DNA from: JAITWN01 sp964581365
GTDB taxonomy: Bacteria > Pseudomonadota > Gammaproteobacteria > SZUA-140
NCBI GenBank assembly: GCA_964581365.1
Contig: CAZOOF010000013.1
Coordinates: 1 to 45,650 of the forward strand
Reading direction: 5' to 3'
DNA: 45,650 nucleotides
Part shown: one piece after another, positions 9,019-16,953 of the stretch
Layout: each line of letters starts with the position of its first letter
How positions within the stretch are numbered: position 1 is the stretch's first letter
Program-made: the position numbers and the translations under genes
Notes under the pieces: model-generated
Database searches by the model: none
What the model was told of the DNA's origin: nothing
What the model saw: the letters and a program-made list of their open reading frames with translations, nothing else

Positions 9019-9576
9019 ATGTCGATAAGCCCCGAACGCGCCCGCGAGGTGCTCGCAAACGCTGATCGCCTGTACGATCAGGCGGCTCTGGATGCCGCCT
9101 TCGATCGCATGGCGGAGGAGATCACCCGGGAACTGGCGGATCGGGACCCGCTGGTGATCACGATCATGCATGGCGGCCTGCTGCCTGCGGGAATGCTGCT
9201 GCCGCGCCTGCAGTTCCCGTTGCAAACCGACTATCTGCATGCGACCCGCTATGACGGCAAGACGCGAGGCGGCGCGTTGCGCTGGGTGGCGAAGCCATCC
9301 CGCTCCGTGCAGGGACGGGCGGTGCTGCTGATCGACGATATTTACGACGAGGGGCATACGCTGGCCGCTATCGTCGATGAATGTCTGGCGGACGGGGCGG
9401 AGCGTGTCTACAGCGCCGTGCTGCTCGACAAACAGCATGAGCGCAAGGCCGATTACCGGCCCGATTTTATCGGTCTGCCGGTGGTGGACCGGTATGTGTT
9501 CGGAATGGGGATGGATTACTGCGAGTATCTGCGCAACCTCCCCGGAGTCTATGCCGTGAGGGACGAGGATGCCTGA
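9019..9576 (+). CDS. hpt: Hypoxanthine(-guanine) phosphoribosyltransferase
   Basis: Converts hypoxanthine (and usually guanine) plus PRPP to IMP/GMP in the cytoplasm. The 185-residue protein has the type I PRTase PRPP loop V-L-L-I-D-D-I-Y-D-E-G-H-T at residues 102-114. The flexible-loop/pyrophosphate region at H-G-G-L-L-P-A-G is at 51-58. It overlaps the next gene by 8 bp, so the two are translated together. That gene's likely reaction releases hypoxanthine, the substrate of this enzyme. The 237 bp upstream hold a TATACT at 8959-8964 as a possible -10 and a short GGACGCG/CGCGTCC hairpin at 8890-8905. Confidence 0.92.
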   Translation: MSISPERAREVLANADRLYDQAALDAAFDRMAEEITRELADRDPLVITIMHGGLLPAGMLLPRLQFPLQTDYLHATRYDGKTRGGALRWVAKPSRSVQGRAVLLIDDIYDEGHTLAAIVDECLADGAERVYSAVLLDKQHERKADYRPDFIGLPVVDRYVFGMGMDYCEYLRNLPGVYAVRDEDA

Positions 9577-10312
9577 TATAGCGATCATTGGCGGGACCGG
9601 TCTGACCGCGCTCGAAGGTCTGGAAATCGTGCGCCGCGAGGTGGTGCACACGCCCTATGGCGAACCTTCCGGACCGCTGACCCATGGGGTGCTGAACGGT
9701 AAGGAAGTCGTCTTTCTCGCCCGTCACGGGTATGGACACAATATTCCGCCGCACCGCATCAACTACCGCGCCAATGTCTGGGCACTGAAGGAGGTTGGAG
9801 TCGCGCGAGTGATCGCCGTCGCCGCGGTCGGCGGAATCTCCGACGACATGGGGCCTGGCGCGCTGGCGGCGCCCGATCAGCTCATCGATTACACCTGGGG
9901 ACGCGCCAGCACCTTCTTCGACAAGGATCTGTCCCATGTGACGCATGTGGATTTCACCCGGCCCTATGATCCGGATCTGCGTCAGTTGCTGATCCGCGCC
10001 GGCGCCAAGGCAGGAGTCCCGCTCGCCGATGGTGGCGTCTACGGTGTCACTCAGGGGCCGCGGCTGGAAACCGCCGCTGAGATCAGCCGCATGGAGCGGG
10101 ATGGCTGCACGATCGTCGGCATGACCGCGATGCCCGAGGCGGCGCTGGCTCGTGAAGTGGATCTGGCCTATGCGGCCTGCGCAGTGGTCGCCAACTGGGC
10201 TGCCGGCAAGGGTGACGGCGGGACGATCGAGATGGCTGAGATCGAGCGCACTCTGAAGGATGGCATGGAGAAGGTGCGCCGGGTACTGGGGGCTCTGGTG
10301 CCGATGCTGTAG
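9569..10312 (+). CDS. MTA-phosphorylase-family enzyme, probably S-methyl-5'-thioinosine phosphorylase
   Basis: A 247-residue purine nucleoside phosphorylase of the MTAP/PNP family. It has the N-terminal phosphate-binding G-G-T-G-L at 8-12, R-H-G-x-G-H-x-I-P-P-H-x-x-N-Y-R-A-N, and a Q-G-P-R-L-E-T segment. The length and the neighbouring csiV-type gene match the Pseudomonas S-methyl-5'-thioinosine phosphorylase, which splits MTI into hypoxanthine and 5-methylthioribose-1-phosphate. Specificity for MTI rather than MTA is inferred. Support comes from an MTA deaminase gene (42261-43613) and mtnA (44368-45414) in this window, and from the 8-bp overlap with hpt. GAGGGA lies about six bases before the ATG. 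Confidence 0.88.
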   Translation: MPDIAIIGGTGLTALEGLEIVRREVVHTPYGEPSGPLTHGVLNGKEVVFLARHGYGHNIPPHRINYRANVWALKEVGVARVIAVAAVGGISDDMGPGALAAPDQLIDYTWGRASTFFDKDLSHVTHVDFTRPYDPDLRQLLIRAGAKAGVPLADGGVYGVTQGPRLETAAEISRMERDGCTIVGMTAMPEAALAREVDLAYAACAVVANWAAGKGDGGTIEMAEIERTLKDGMEKVRRVLGALVPML

Positions 10313-10396
10313 CGCTGAGGCGCGCGGCGGGCTAGCTGTGCTCATCATTCGGAACGGGCTTTTTCCGGCACCGTTGGTCCTGAGCCGGTCAGGCAG

Positions 10397-11194
10397 TCAC
10401 TGTGGCGTGGTGGCCGCAGGCGTATACGGCGTCAGCAGTACGATGGCTCCGAAACGGGGATGGTCGAAGTAGTGCAGTTCGCCGCTGCGCACCCGGCGTG
10501 ATTGGGTCAGGCGATACAGTGACTCCTGCTCGGTCTCCCGGTCGAAGATGCTGAACAGTCTGCCTTCCGAGCGGGTGTCGCTGCGGCGATAGCGCAGATC
10601 GAGCGCCAGATGCAGGAAGCGGCTGCGGCTGAGGCGCACGATGCCGTCGATGGCCGGCTGTTCGCTGCTCGGAAAGGGACCCTGGGTGCTCGCCTTCAGC
10701 AGGGGTTCATTCAGCAGATCCGATGGATCGCTCAGCTCGGCCGTTTCCGGAATTTCGTCTACTCCCGCCAGACGCACGCCGGCAAAGTCGGCTGCCGAAC
10801 TCGCCGGCTGCAGCCAGGAGGCATGGAACAGCGGCACGTAGCGGGGCGTCACCAGGAGGCGGTTCAGTACCGGCGCCAGCTGCTGGCGGTCGTCTTCCAG
10901 CCTGACGAAGGCCGCTTCAGCGCCCTCAGGCTTCAGCCCGTCGGCGCTGTCCGCCGCCAGCGTCTCATCGTCCTCGATAACGGCTTCCGGCGCAGCGCGC
11001 AGCGGAATCGCGTTCGTCGGCAGCGCGGCCAGCTCGAGCTCTCCCTGCCACAGACCTGCTTCGGCGGCCGCGCCGGCATGCTCGAAAACGATGATGTCGA
11101 CCTGATACCAGGGATCGTCGGTGTCCGCGGCCGCAGTGGGCAGCGTGGCCATGATGGCGGCACTGGCCAGGAGTGAGAAGAGGGTACGTTTCAT
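10397..11194 (-). CDS. CsiV-family exported protein (peptidoglycan-binding)
   Basis: An about 265-residue protein with a cleavable-looking signal peptide (M-K-R-T-L-F then a hydrophobic run ending A-A-A) followed by W-Y-Q-V-D-I-I-V-F-E-H. That hallmark opening belongs to the CsiV family, named for a Vibrio periplasmic protein needed for resistance to a D-amino-acid/cell-wall stress. The C-terminal half has an R-L-S-R-S-R-F-L-H-L segment and ends with a beta-rich H-P-x-F-G-x-I-V-L-L-T-P-Y. An in-frame GTG at 11206 adds four residues; the ATG at 11194 gives the cleaner signal peptide. It converges on the thioinosine phosphorylase gene, an arrangement also seen in pseudomonads. Confidence 0.75.
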   Translation of the reverse strand: MKRTLFSLLASAAIMATLPTAAADTDDPWYQVDIIVFEHAGAAAEAGLWQGELELAALPTNAIPLRAAPEAVIEDDETLAADSADGLKPEGAEAAFVRLEDDRQQLAPVLNRLLVTPRYVPLFHASWLQPASSAADFAGVRLAGVDEIPETAELSDPSDLLNEPLLKASTQGPFPSSEQPAIDGIVRLSRSRFLHLALDLRYRRSDTRSEGRLFSIFDRETEQESLYRLTQSRRVRSGELHYFDHPRFGAIVLLTPYTPAATTPQ

Positions 11195-11294
11195 AAGCGT
11201 TCGCACGAGAATGCGCTATTGTCACCCGCCTGAACCGGTTTGGCTATAGGGTACAATGGGGCAGTCTGATAGGGAGACACAGGCGGAGGATCTT

Positions 11295-11843
11295 ATGGCA
11301 GTACGCGAAGTGCTAAGGATGGGTAATCCGCTGCTGCTGCAGGCCTCGGAACCGGTCACTGAATTCGATACGCCGGAACTCGATGCGCTGATCGAGGATC
11401 TGTTCGACACCATGGCGGCGCAGAGCGGTGCCGGACTGGCGGCTCCGCAGATCGGAGTGCTGAAGCGGGTAGTGGTGTTTGGCGTGGAGAAAAACCCGCG
11501 CTACCCCGATGTCGAAGAAGTACCCACAACCATCCTGATCAATCCGCTCATACAGCCCCTGGGCCGTCGCATGGAAGAGGACTGGGAGGGCTGTCTCAGT
11601 GTTCCCGGTCTGCGCGGCCTGGTGCCGCGTTACGCCCGTGTCCGCTATTCCGGGTATGACCGCCACGGCAATCGCTTCGAGCGTGAGGTGAGCGGCTTTC
11701 ATGCCCGAGTGGTGCAGCATGAATGTGACCACCTGGACGGCATTCTGTATCCGCGACGCATTCGCGATCTGCGCATGTTCGGCTTCGAGGCTGAATTGTT
11801 TCGCGAAGCGCAGGACGCTGATCCCGACGCGGAAGAGGACTGA
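11295..11843 (+). CDS. def: Peptide deformylase
   Basis: Removes the formyl group from the N-terminal methionine of new proteins, using a metal in the active site. The 182-residue protein has all three motifs: G-A-G-L-A-A-P-Q-I-G at 45-54, E-G-C-L-S at 98-102 with metal ligand Cys100, and H-E-C-D-H at 142-146 (the HExxH metal site). The frame opens earlier, at 11256, but the ATG at 11295 has GGAGG spaced seven bases upstream and gives the normal length. fmt, its common partner, is not adjacent. The gene converges on the response-regulator gene across 164 bp. Confidence 0.93.
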   Translation: MAVREVLRMGNPLLLQASEPVTEFDTPELDALIEDLFDTMAAQSGAGLAAPQIGVLKRVVVFGVEKNPRYPDVEEVPTTILINPLIQPLGRRMEEDWEGCLSVPGLRGLVPRYARVRYSGYDRHGNRFEREVSGFHARVVQHECDHLDGILYPRRIRDLRMFGFEAELFREAQDADPDAEED

Positions 11844-11943
11844 CAGGCTGAGGTGCAGCGCTTGCACCGAGACCCCGCACGCCGCCGTTTCTTGCATCCG
11901 CCGGATCGAAACCTTCGAAGTTGCTGCCCCCTGAAGCTCACCG

Positions 11944-11995
11944 CGGGAATGAGCGGCTGCAAACGGGTAGCTGATTCATGCAGCCGTCATTCCCG
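11944..11995. repeat. Large inverted repeat between convergent def and response-regulator genes
   Basis: Left arm 11944-11961 (CGGGAATGAGCGGCTGCA) pairs with right arm 11979-11995 (TGCAGCCGTCATTCCCG) with a single bulged base, around a 17-base loop. The CGGGAATGAC core resembles a dispersed hairpin repeat common in proteobacteria. It lies where a two-way terminator would be expected, but neither side has a T tract. Confidence 0.7.
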
Positions 11996-12007
11996 TCCGC
12001 CCCTTGT

Positions 12008-12703
12008 CTAGGCTTCCGCTACCGGCTCGGCCACGTTCAGCAGCGGCCGGTGGCGGTGGTGATCGAAGCCCTCGCTCATCTGAACCTGAAACAGGTGGTA
12101 GTGCATGAGCTCGGCATTGTTTCGGAGTCCCAGCTTGTGCAGCACCTTGCTGCGATGCGTGCTGATCGTCTTGACGCTGAGCGAGAGTTCGGCCGCCACC
12201 TGCGACACCGTCTTGCCCGCGGCGAGCAGGCGGAAGATCTGAAACTCCCGGTCGGTGAGCGTTTCATGCGGCTCCCGGTCGGCGGGACCGGTGACCGCAC
12301 CGGCGAGTTTCTCGGCCAGCGACTGGGTGATGAACTTGCTGCCGCTGCCGATGCGCTGGATGGCTGCCAGCAGCGTCTCGATCGGACAACTCTTGGTGAG
12401 ATAGCCGGCAGCGCCGTAACGAAGGGCGCGAAGCGCATAATGATCTTCGGGGTCCACGGTCAGAATCAGAACCTTCATGTCGGGCCACTCCGAACGGATC
12501 TGCTTGAGCGCCTCGAGTCCGCTCTTGCCCGGGAGGTTCATGTCGAGCAAGACCATATCCCAGCGCCGCTCGCGCAGCATGCGTATACCCTGATTGGCAT
12601 TGGCGGCTTCGCCGACCTGGTAGGAATGAGGGGCTTCGGCGAGGATATGGCGAAGACCCTGTCTCACAATGGCGTGATCATCGATGATGAGCAGTCTGGT
12701 CAT
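12008..12703 (-). CDS. NarL/FixJ-type response regulator
   Basis: A 231-residue two-component regulator. The receiver domain (about 1-120) has the acidic pocket Asp8/Asp9, phosphoacceptor Asp54 in L-L-D-M-N-L-P and Lys104. A LuxR-type helix-turn-helix follows at about 148-205, with L-T-D-R-E and S-V-K-T-I-S-T-H-R. It should bind DNA when phosphorylated. The histidine-kinase-like gene lies 120 bp upstream on the same strand and is the likely partner. GGAG sits just before the ATG at 12703. The regulon cannot be read from the sequence. Confidence 0.92.
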   Translation of the reverse strand: MTRLLIIDDHAIVRQGLRHILAEAPHSYQVGEAANANQGIRMLRERRWDMVLLDMNLPGKSGLEALKQIRSEWPDMKVLILTVDPEDHYALRALRYGAAGYLTKSCPIETLLAAIQRIGSGSKFITQSLAEKLAGAVTGPADREPHETLTDREFQIFRLLAAGKTVSQVAAELSLSVKTISTHRSKVLHKLGLRNNAELMHYHLFQVQMSEGFDHHRHRPLLNVAEPVAEA

Positions 12704-12823
12704 TTCGACTCCATCCTGGGACTGAAGGGGAAGGCGGCTCGTCCATGCTCCTGACCGCCTGCCCTGACCTTAGCGGATCGGGGTGACCTGACAAATCACC
12801 TTTATGTCGTATTTTCCTTAGGG

Positions 12824-13579
12824 TTATTGCTGTTCTGGATCTGCGGTTCGGTCCGGTAATGGCAGTCTCATGCGCAACAGAAAGCGGGCTTCACGATCGT
12901 CGATGGACATATCGCCATCGAGTGCCTGCAGCCATTCTTCGAGTTCCACGAACTCGGGCAGGGCATCGCACTCCCCGGTAAAGGCTCGGTCCGTCGGGCT
13001 CCGCTTGGCGCCTCGTCCCTGATCACGCAGCTCGAGCAGGATCACGCCGGTGTCATCGGTGGCGCTGATGAGCGGAAGCGCGGCCAGTCCGTGCCTTGCG
13101 ATGCCAGCCAGCGCCAGCAGGAGCAGGGACTGGACTGCTGTCGCATGATCCTGGTTGAGGAAGACGCTCTCGTCCCGTTCGACCGCGGTCAGACATTGGC
13201 GTCCAAAGACAGCCTGATAGTGTTCCACTGTGGCCAGGATGACAGCATGCAGGGTTCCTGCTTCGGCGCCGCAAGGGCGGAATCCGGCAGCGAGCCGGCG
13301 GGCGCTTCGCGCCGCATCCTCGAGCAGAGCGCGCGCGTCGTCCACCAGCATCAGCAGCTCCAGGTCTTCAGAGCAGCGGCAGGCAATACGGTACAGCCCC
13401 AGGTTCAGCGCCGAGAGCGCCTGGCCGACTTCGTCGTGGAGTATCCGGGCGATGCGTCGTCGTTCACTCTCGCGCACGGCGTTGCGTTGCAGCGCGAACC
13501 GGCGCAATCGGGTGGCGGGATCGCGACGGTCAGCGGTGCCGCGGTCGCCGTCGTGCGTTTTCTGCGTGTGCTGGTTCAA
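12824..13579 (-). CDS. HisKA_3-type sensor kinase-like protein with a degenerate ATP-binding region
   Basis: About 251 residues, soluble, with no obvious sensor or membrane segment. The dimerisation/phosphoacceptor region E-R-R-R-I-A-R-I-L-H-D-E-V-G-Q is the HisKA_3 H-box of the NarX/UhpB group (His48 with this start). In the HATPase region the N-box reads A-L-A-G-I-A-R-H-G, with Gly where the Mg-ATP-binding Asn should be. A G1-like L-R-D-Q-G-R-G remains. Autophosphorylation may be lost, so it could act as a phosphatase or as half of a heterodimer. The start is uncertain: the frame opens at 13708 (TTG), but the TTG at 13579 has AGGA five bases upstream. It precedes the response-regulator gene. 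Confidence 0.7.
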   Translation of the reverse strand: MNQHTQKTHDGDRGTADRRDPATRLRRFALQRNAVRESERRRIARILHDEVGQALSALNLGLYRIACRCSEDLELLMLVDDARALLEDAARSARRLAAGFRPCGAEAGTLHAVILATVEHYQAVFGRQCLTAVERDESVFLNQDHATAVQSLLLLALAGIARHGLAALPLISATDDTGVILLELRDQGRGAKRSPTDRAFTGECDALPEFVELEEWLQALDGDMSIDDREARFLLRMRLPLPDRTADPEQQ

Positions 13580-13834
13580 GAGCGTCCTGGCGCCTGCAGC
13601 CCGTTGACGGATCCCAGAGGCTCTTGTTAGCAGCCGCCGCGGTGCATGTAAATCGGTGTCCGTCCTAGGGTGAAGGGTCGCCGACGCGGCGCATGGCGAG
13701 GGGGGCAATATTTCGATGATGTGACGAAGCTGCCGAATTGCGTCCGGGTTTGCAGTACACTGAAACCGGCTGTGCTTTGCACGGCAGCCTGGTCAAGACC
13801 AGCCGCGATCCCGCGGGCAGACAAGGAGGCAGGT

Positions 13835-14227
13835 ATGTCGGAGATTCATTCGATGTGTTCCCGAGCGGCGCCGTACCTATTGAGTGTCTTGCGCATCGTC
13901 ATCGCTTTCCTGTTCATGGCCCATGGCACGCAGAAGCTTTTTTCCTTCCCGGCAGCGTTTCCGATGGAGCTCGATACGCTGCTGTGGGTCGCCGGCGTTC
14001 TTGAAGTATTTGGTGGCCTGCTGGTGCTCATCGGCCTGTTCACGCGCCCGGTGGCCTTCATTCTCTCGGGGCAGATGGCCTTTGCCTATTTCATGGCTCA
14101 TGCAGAGCGGAGTTTCTGGCCGCTGCTGAACGGCGGCGAGGCAGCGGTACTGTACTGTTTCGTCTTCCTCTATATCGCCGCCGCCGGTGCCGGGCCGTTG
14201 AGTGTGGATCGAATGCGGAGCAGGTGA
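13835..14227 (+). CDS. DoxX-family membrane protein
   Basis: A 130-residue protein with four hydrophobic segments, matching the DoxX family. It has the typical R-I-x-x-A-x-x-F-M-x-H-G-x-Q-K-L-F-x-F opening and a G-x-L-x-x-I-G-L-F-T-R-P loop. DoxX-like proteins sit in the inner membrane. Some are linked to quinone or thiol redox metabolism, but the role here is unknown. The ATG at 13835 is preceded by a strong AGGAGG. The frame is open upstream to 13670 without a ribosome-binding site. It is transcribed divergently from the kinase-like gene. Confidence 0.85.
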   Translation: MSEIHSMCSRAAPYLLSVLRIVIAFLFMAHGTQKLFSFPAAFPMELDTLLWVAGVLEVFGGLLVLIGLFTRPVAFILSGQMAFAYFMAHAERSFWPLLNGGEAAVLYCFVFLYIAAAGAGPLSVDRMRSR

Positions 14228-14234
14228 GTTCAGG

Positions 14235-14264
14235 GGGGACAGACCCCTTACGGGGTCTGTCCCC
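14235..14264. repeat. Perfect 13-bp inverted repeat of the GGGGTCTG(A/T)CCCC type
   Basis: GGGGACAGACCCC (14235-14247), loop TTAC, then the exact reverse complement GGGGTCTGTCCCC (14252-14264). It begins eight bases after the DoxX stop codon and could end that transcript, though no T tract follows. A related element with a longer loop is at 38590-38635, which suggests a dispersed repeat family. Confidence 0.85.
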
Positions 14265-14394
14265 ATCGGAGCCGTTCAACCACGCCTGGTCAGTCCTTCC
14301 CCCCGTCGGCCGCAGTCCTTTCTTCCCCCTCTTTGCATTCGCCGAAGGATGAGCGATCATCGCCGCGCTACGCCAGAACAATAAGGAGAATCGG

Positions 14395-15912
14395 ATGAGC
14401 GGTCTGAAGGAACCTTTCTTTCCCATCATCTACGTCCGCGGCTATGCCATGACCCCGAGCGAGGTGGCGGACACGGTGGCGACGCCCTACATGGGCTTCA
14501 ATCTCGGCTCCACCAAGGTGCGACAGTCCTGGGACGGGAGGGTCCATCGCCATGTGTTCGAATCGCCGCTCATCCGGCTGATGAAAGATTACGGTTATCG
14601 TGACATCTACGCCGATGGCACCGAGACCACCGGTCCCATCGGTCCGCGCAGCGTAATCATCTATCGCTATTACGAGCCGGCCGATGCCGATCTCGGAGAT
14701 GGGCGGCCGCTGTCGATTCCCGAAGCGGCGGCGGGACTGCGGGCGCTGATTCACAGTGTGCGGGACCGGGTCTGCGGTGACGACGCGGAAGTCCGTGAGC
14801 GTTTCCGCGTCCATCTGGTCGCGCATTCGATGGGCGGTCTGGTGTGCCGCGCCTTCCTGCAGAACGACGATATCTCGAGTCCCGAGGACCGGCGTCTCGT
14901 TGATCGCGTGTTCACTTATGCCAGTCCCCATAACGGGATCGAGGCATTCGGGATCAACGTGCCGTCGGTGCTCGGGCTATGGGACATCAACAACTTCAAT
15001 CGCGAAAAAATGGCGGACTATCTGGGGCTGCCGAAGGATTCCAGGCGGGTGGATTCGCTGAACGGTCGTTTCGATCCCGATCGTTTCTTCTGCCTGGTCG
15101 GCACCAATCACCGCGACTACGAGGTGGCTCTCGGCATGTCGCGGCGGCTCGCCGGGGAAATGAGCGACGGACTGGTCAGGATCGACAATGCCGCAGTCCA
15201 CGGCGCGCCGCGCGCCTTCGTCTACCGCAGCCATAGCGGGCACTACGGAGTGGTGAATTCGGAAGAAGGTTACCAGAATCTGGTTCGCTTTCTGTTCGGT
15301 GACCTGCGCGTCGATGGTGTGCTGGAGGTCGACGCGCTGCCGCTCCCGCCCACCGTGCAGAAGGCGCACGATGAGGGGCGCAAGGTGCGTGCTTCCTACT
15401 ATGTCGAATCGACGGTGGCGCCCCGCGGCGCGATCACCGTGCGGCTCACCGAGCGGCGCCGGGAGACCTACAGCGCGGTCCTGCGCAGCTTCGATGAGCT
15501 GTTCAAGCCGGCGGAGCTCGGTCTGGACGGACCGCGCTCGCCGGTCCTTTTCTCCTCCTTCCTCGACACCAGCCGCGTGGAGGCGGGGAGAACCGTGGTG
15601 TTCAGCGTGGAGGTGGCGATCTCGACCACCGGGTACACCATCGACGGTCTGCTGTGGAACCAGCACATCGACGGCGAATACCTGTTCCGCGATACCATCA
15701 CCATACGCGCAACGCCGCCGCGCAAGGCGGACGCCGGCGGGAGTGGGCCGGGCGGCGCGGACTGGACCGTGCGGTATCTGCTGACCGACGAGGACTGGAG
15801 CGAATCCCGCGGCCGGGTCGCCGAGCACGACGGCCACGGTTTCCTCATCCCGTTGTCATCCCGCAAGGGCTTCCGCGCCTCGCTATGCCTGCGGCTGTCA
15901 GCGGCCAGGTGA
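14395..15912 (+). CDS. Alpha/beta-hydrolase (esterase/lipase-like) with a C-terminal beta-rich domain
   Basis: A 505-residue protein of unknown substrate. Residues about 8-300 look like an alpha/beta hydrolase. The nucleophile Ser145 lies in the elbow A-H-S-M-G-G. Candidate triad partners are Asp258 in M-S-D-G-L-V and His283 (or His280) in S-H-S-G-H-Y-G, in an arrangement like that of PGAP1/lipase-type enzymes. Residues about 300-500 have alternating short strands (R-A-S-Y-Y-V-E-S ... V-V-F-S-V-E-V-A-I-S) and no motif I recognise. There is no signal peptide, so it is probably cytoplasmic. AAGGAG precedes the ATG. The 167 bp upstream hold the 14235-14264 hairpin. Confidence 0.75.
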   Translation: MSGLKEPFFPIIYVRGYAMTPSEVADTVATPYMGFNLGSTKVRQSWDGRVHRHVFESPLIRLMKDYGYRDIYADGTETTGPIGPRSVIIYRYYEPADADLGDGRPLSIPEAAAGLRALIHSVRDRVCGDDAEVRERFRVHLVAHSMGGLVCRAFLQNDDISSPEDRRLVDRVFTYASPHNGIEAFGINVPSVLGLWDINNFNREKMADYLGLPKDSRRVDSLNGRFDPDRFFCLVGTNHRDYEVALGMSRRLAGEMSDGLVRIDNAAVHGAPRAFVYRSHSGHYGVVNSEEGYQNLVRFLFGDLRVDGVLEVDALPLPPTVQKAHDEGRKVRASYYVESTVAPRGAITVRLTERRRETYSAVLRSFDELFKPAELGLDGPRSPVLFSSFLDTSRVEAGRTVVFSVEVAISTTGYTIDGLLWNQHIDGEYLFRDTITIRATPPRKADAGGSGPGGADWTVRYLLTDEDWSESRGRVAEHDGHGFLIPLSSRKGFRASLCLRLSAAR

Positions 15913-15957
15913 GGCAGCACGTGGCACCTGACCCTGGCGGCTGGTATCCTGCGCGGC

Positions 15958-16896
15958 ATGTCACAGGCAATCCTTGAACGCATCCTGGCGGCGCTGCCGG
16001 CACCGGTGAGCCGGTGGCTGGGGATTCTGATCGGCGCGACCGGTTACTGGCTGCAGAGCAACGCCTTCATCTATGCCGCGGCGCTGGCGTTCTTCACGCT
16101 CTTTTCGATCGCGCCGATCATGATCGTGGCGGTGGCCATCGTCGGTTTCGTGCTGGGCGAGCGGGCCGCACAGGGCGAACTGATGGAACGGCTCCAGGAC
16201 GTGATCGGACCGGAAGCGGCCGGCGTGATCGAGACCGCGGTCATCAATTCGCAGATCGAGCAGAGCGGGATCTGGCCGACCCTGATCGGGGTGGCGGCGA
16301 TCGCGGTCGGTGCGACCACGGTCTTTGCCCAGATGCAGCGCTCGCTGAATTCGATCTGGGAGGTTGCGCCGCGGCCGACGAAGAACAGCATCTGGATCCT
16401 GGTCAAGGCTCGCGTGCTCTCGCTGACCATCGTGCTGGCGATCGGTTTCGTGCTGCTGGTTTCCCTGCTGCTCAGTGTAGCGGTGCAGGCGATCATGGCG
16501 TTCGCTTCACAGTGGCTGCCGGTGCCGCCGCCGGTGATGGTGCTGGTGGAGATCGGCACTTCGCTGCTGGTCGTCACGCTGCTGTTCGCTGCGATCTTCC
16601 GCATCCTGCCGGATGTGGTACTGGCCTGGCGTGACGTGATTCCGGGCGCGTTCATCACCGCGCTCCTGTTCACCGCCGGCCGCTCGCTGATTGCAATGTA
16701 CCTTGCCCACACCGCTACCGCCTCGACCTACGGCGCGGCGGGCTCGCTGGTGCTGCTGCTGTTATGGGTGAACTATTCTTCGCTGATCCTGCTGTATGGC
16801 GCCGCCGTTACGCGGGCTCATGTCGAAGCGCGGGGCAAGGCGATCGTGCCGCGCAACACGGCGATACGGGTGCACCAGGAACTGATCGAAGAATAG
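15958..16896 (+). CDS. YihY/BrkB-family inner-membrane protein
   Basis: A 312-residue multi-pass protein with about six membrane segments and the YihY family landmarks: A-L-A-F-F-T-L-F-S-I-A-P near residue 40, a middle R-I-L-P-D-V, W-R-D-V-I-P-G-A, and S-Y/T-Y-G-A-A-G-S-L-V ... L-L-W-V-N-Y-S-S. Members were once mislabelled ribonuclease BN; their true role is unsettled (transport or envelope function). It starts 45 bp after the hydrolase gene on the same strand and may share its transcript. It converges on dapD. Confidence 0.85.
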   Translation: MSQAILERILAALPAPVSRWLGILIGATGYWLQSNAFIYAAALAFFTLFSIAPIMIVAVAIVGFVLGERAAQGELMERLQDVIGPEAAGVIETAVINSQIEQSGIWPTLIGVAAIAVGATTVFAQMQRSLNSIWEVAPRPTKNSIWILVKARVLSLTIVLAIGFVLLVSLLLSVAVQAIMAFASQWLPVPPPVMVLVEIGTSLLVVTLLFAAIFRILPDVVLAWRDVIPGAFITALLFTAGRSLIAMYLAHTATASTYGAAGSLVLLLLWVNYSSLILLYGAAVTRAHVEARGKAIVPRNTAIRVHQELIEE

Positions 16897-16902
16897 GCGG
16901 AA

Positions 16903-16946
16903 CGGTCCCGTCCCGGCGGCGCCGGGACGTCGCCGGGACGGGACCG
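16903..16946. terminator. GC-rich 16-bp hairpin between convergent yihY-like and dapD genes
   Basis: The arm at 16903-16918 (CGGTCCCGTCCCGGCG) and its exact complement at 16931-16946 form a very stable stem with a 12-base loop. It fills most of the 57-bp gap between two convergent stop codons, so it could stop transcription from both sides. No run of T follows on either strand, so classical intrinsic termination is uncertain. Confidence 0.45.
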
Positions 16947-16953
16947 GAGGCGG

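Noticed and set aside
13738..13761. TTGCGT and TACACT boxes upstream of the DoxX gene
   Set aside because: The 12-bp spacing is too short for a sigma-70 promoter.
15958..16896. Naming the YihY-family protein ribonuclease BN
   Set aside because: That name came from an early misassignment; the sequence is a multi-pass membrane protein without nuclease motifs.
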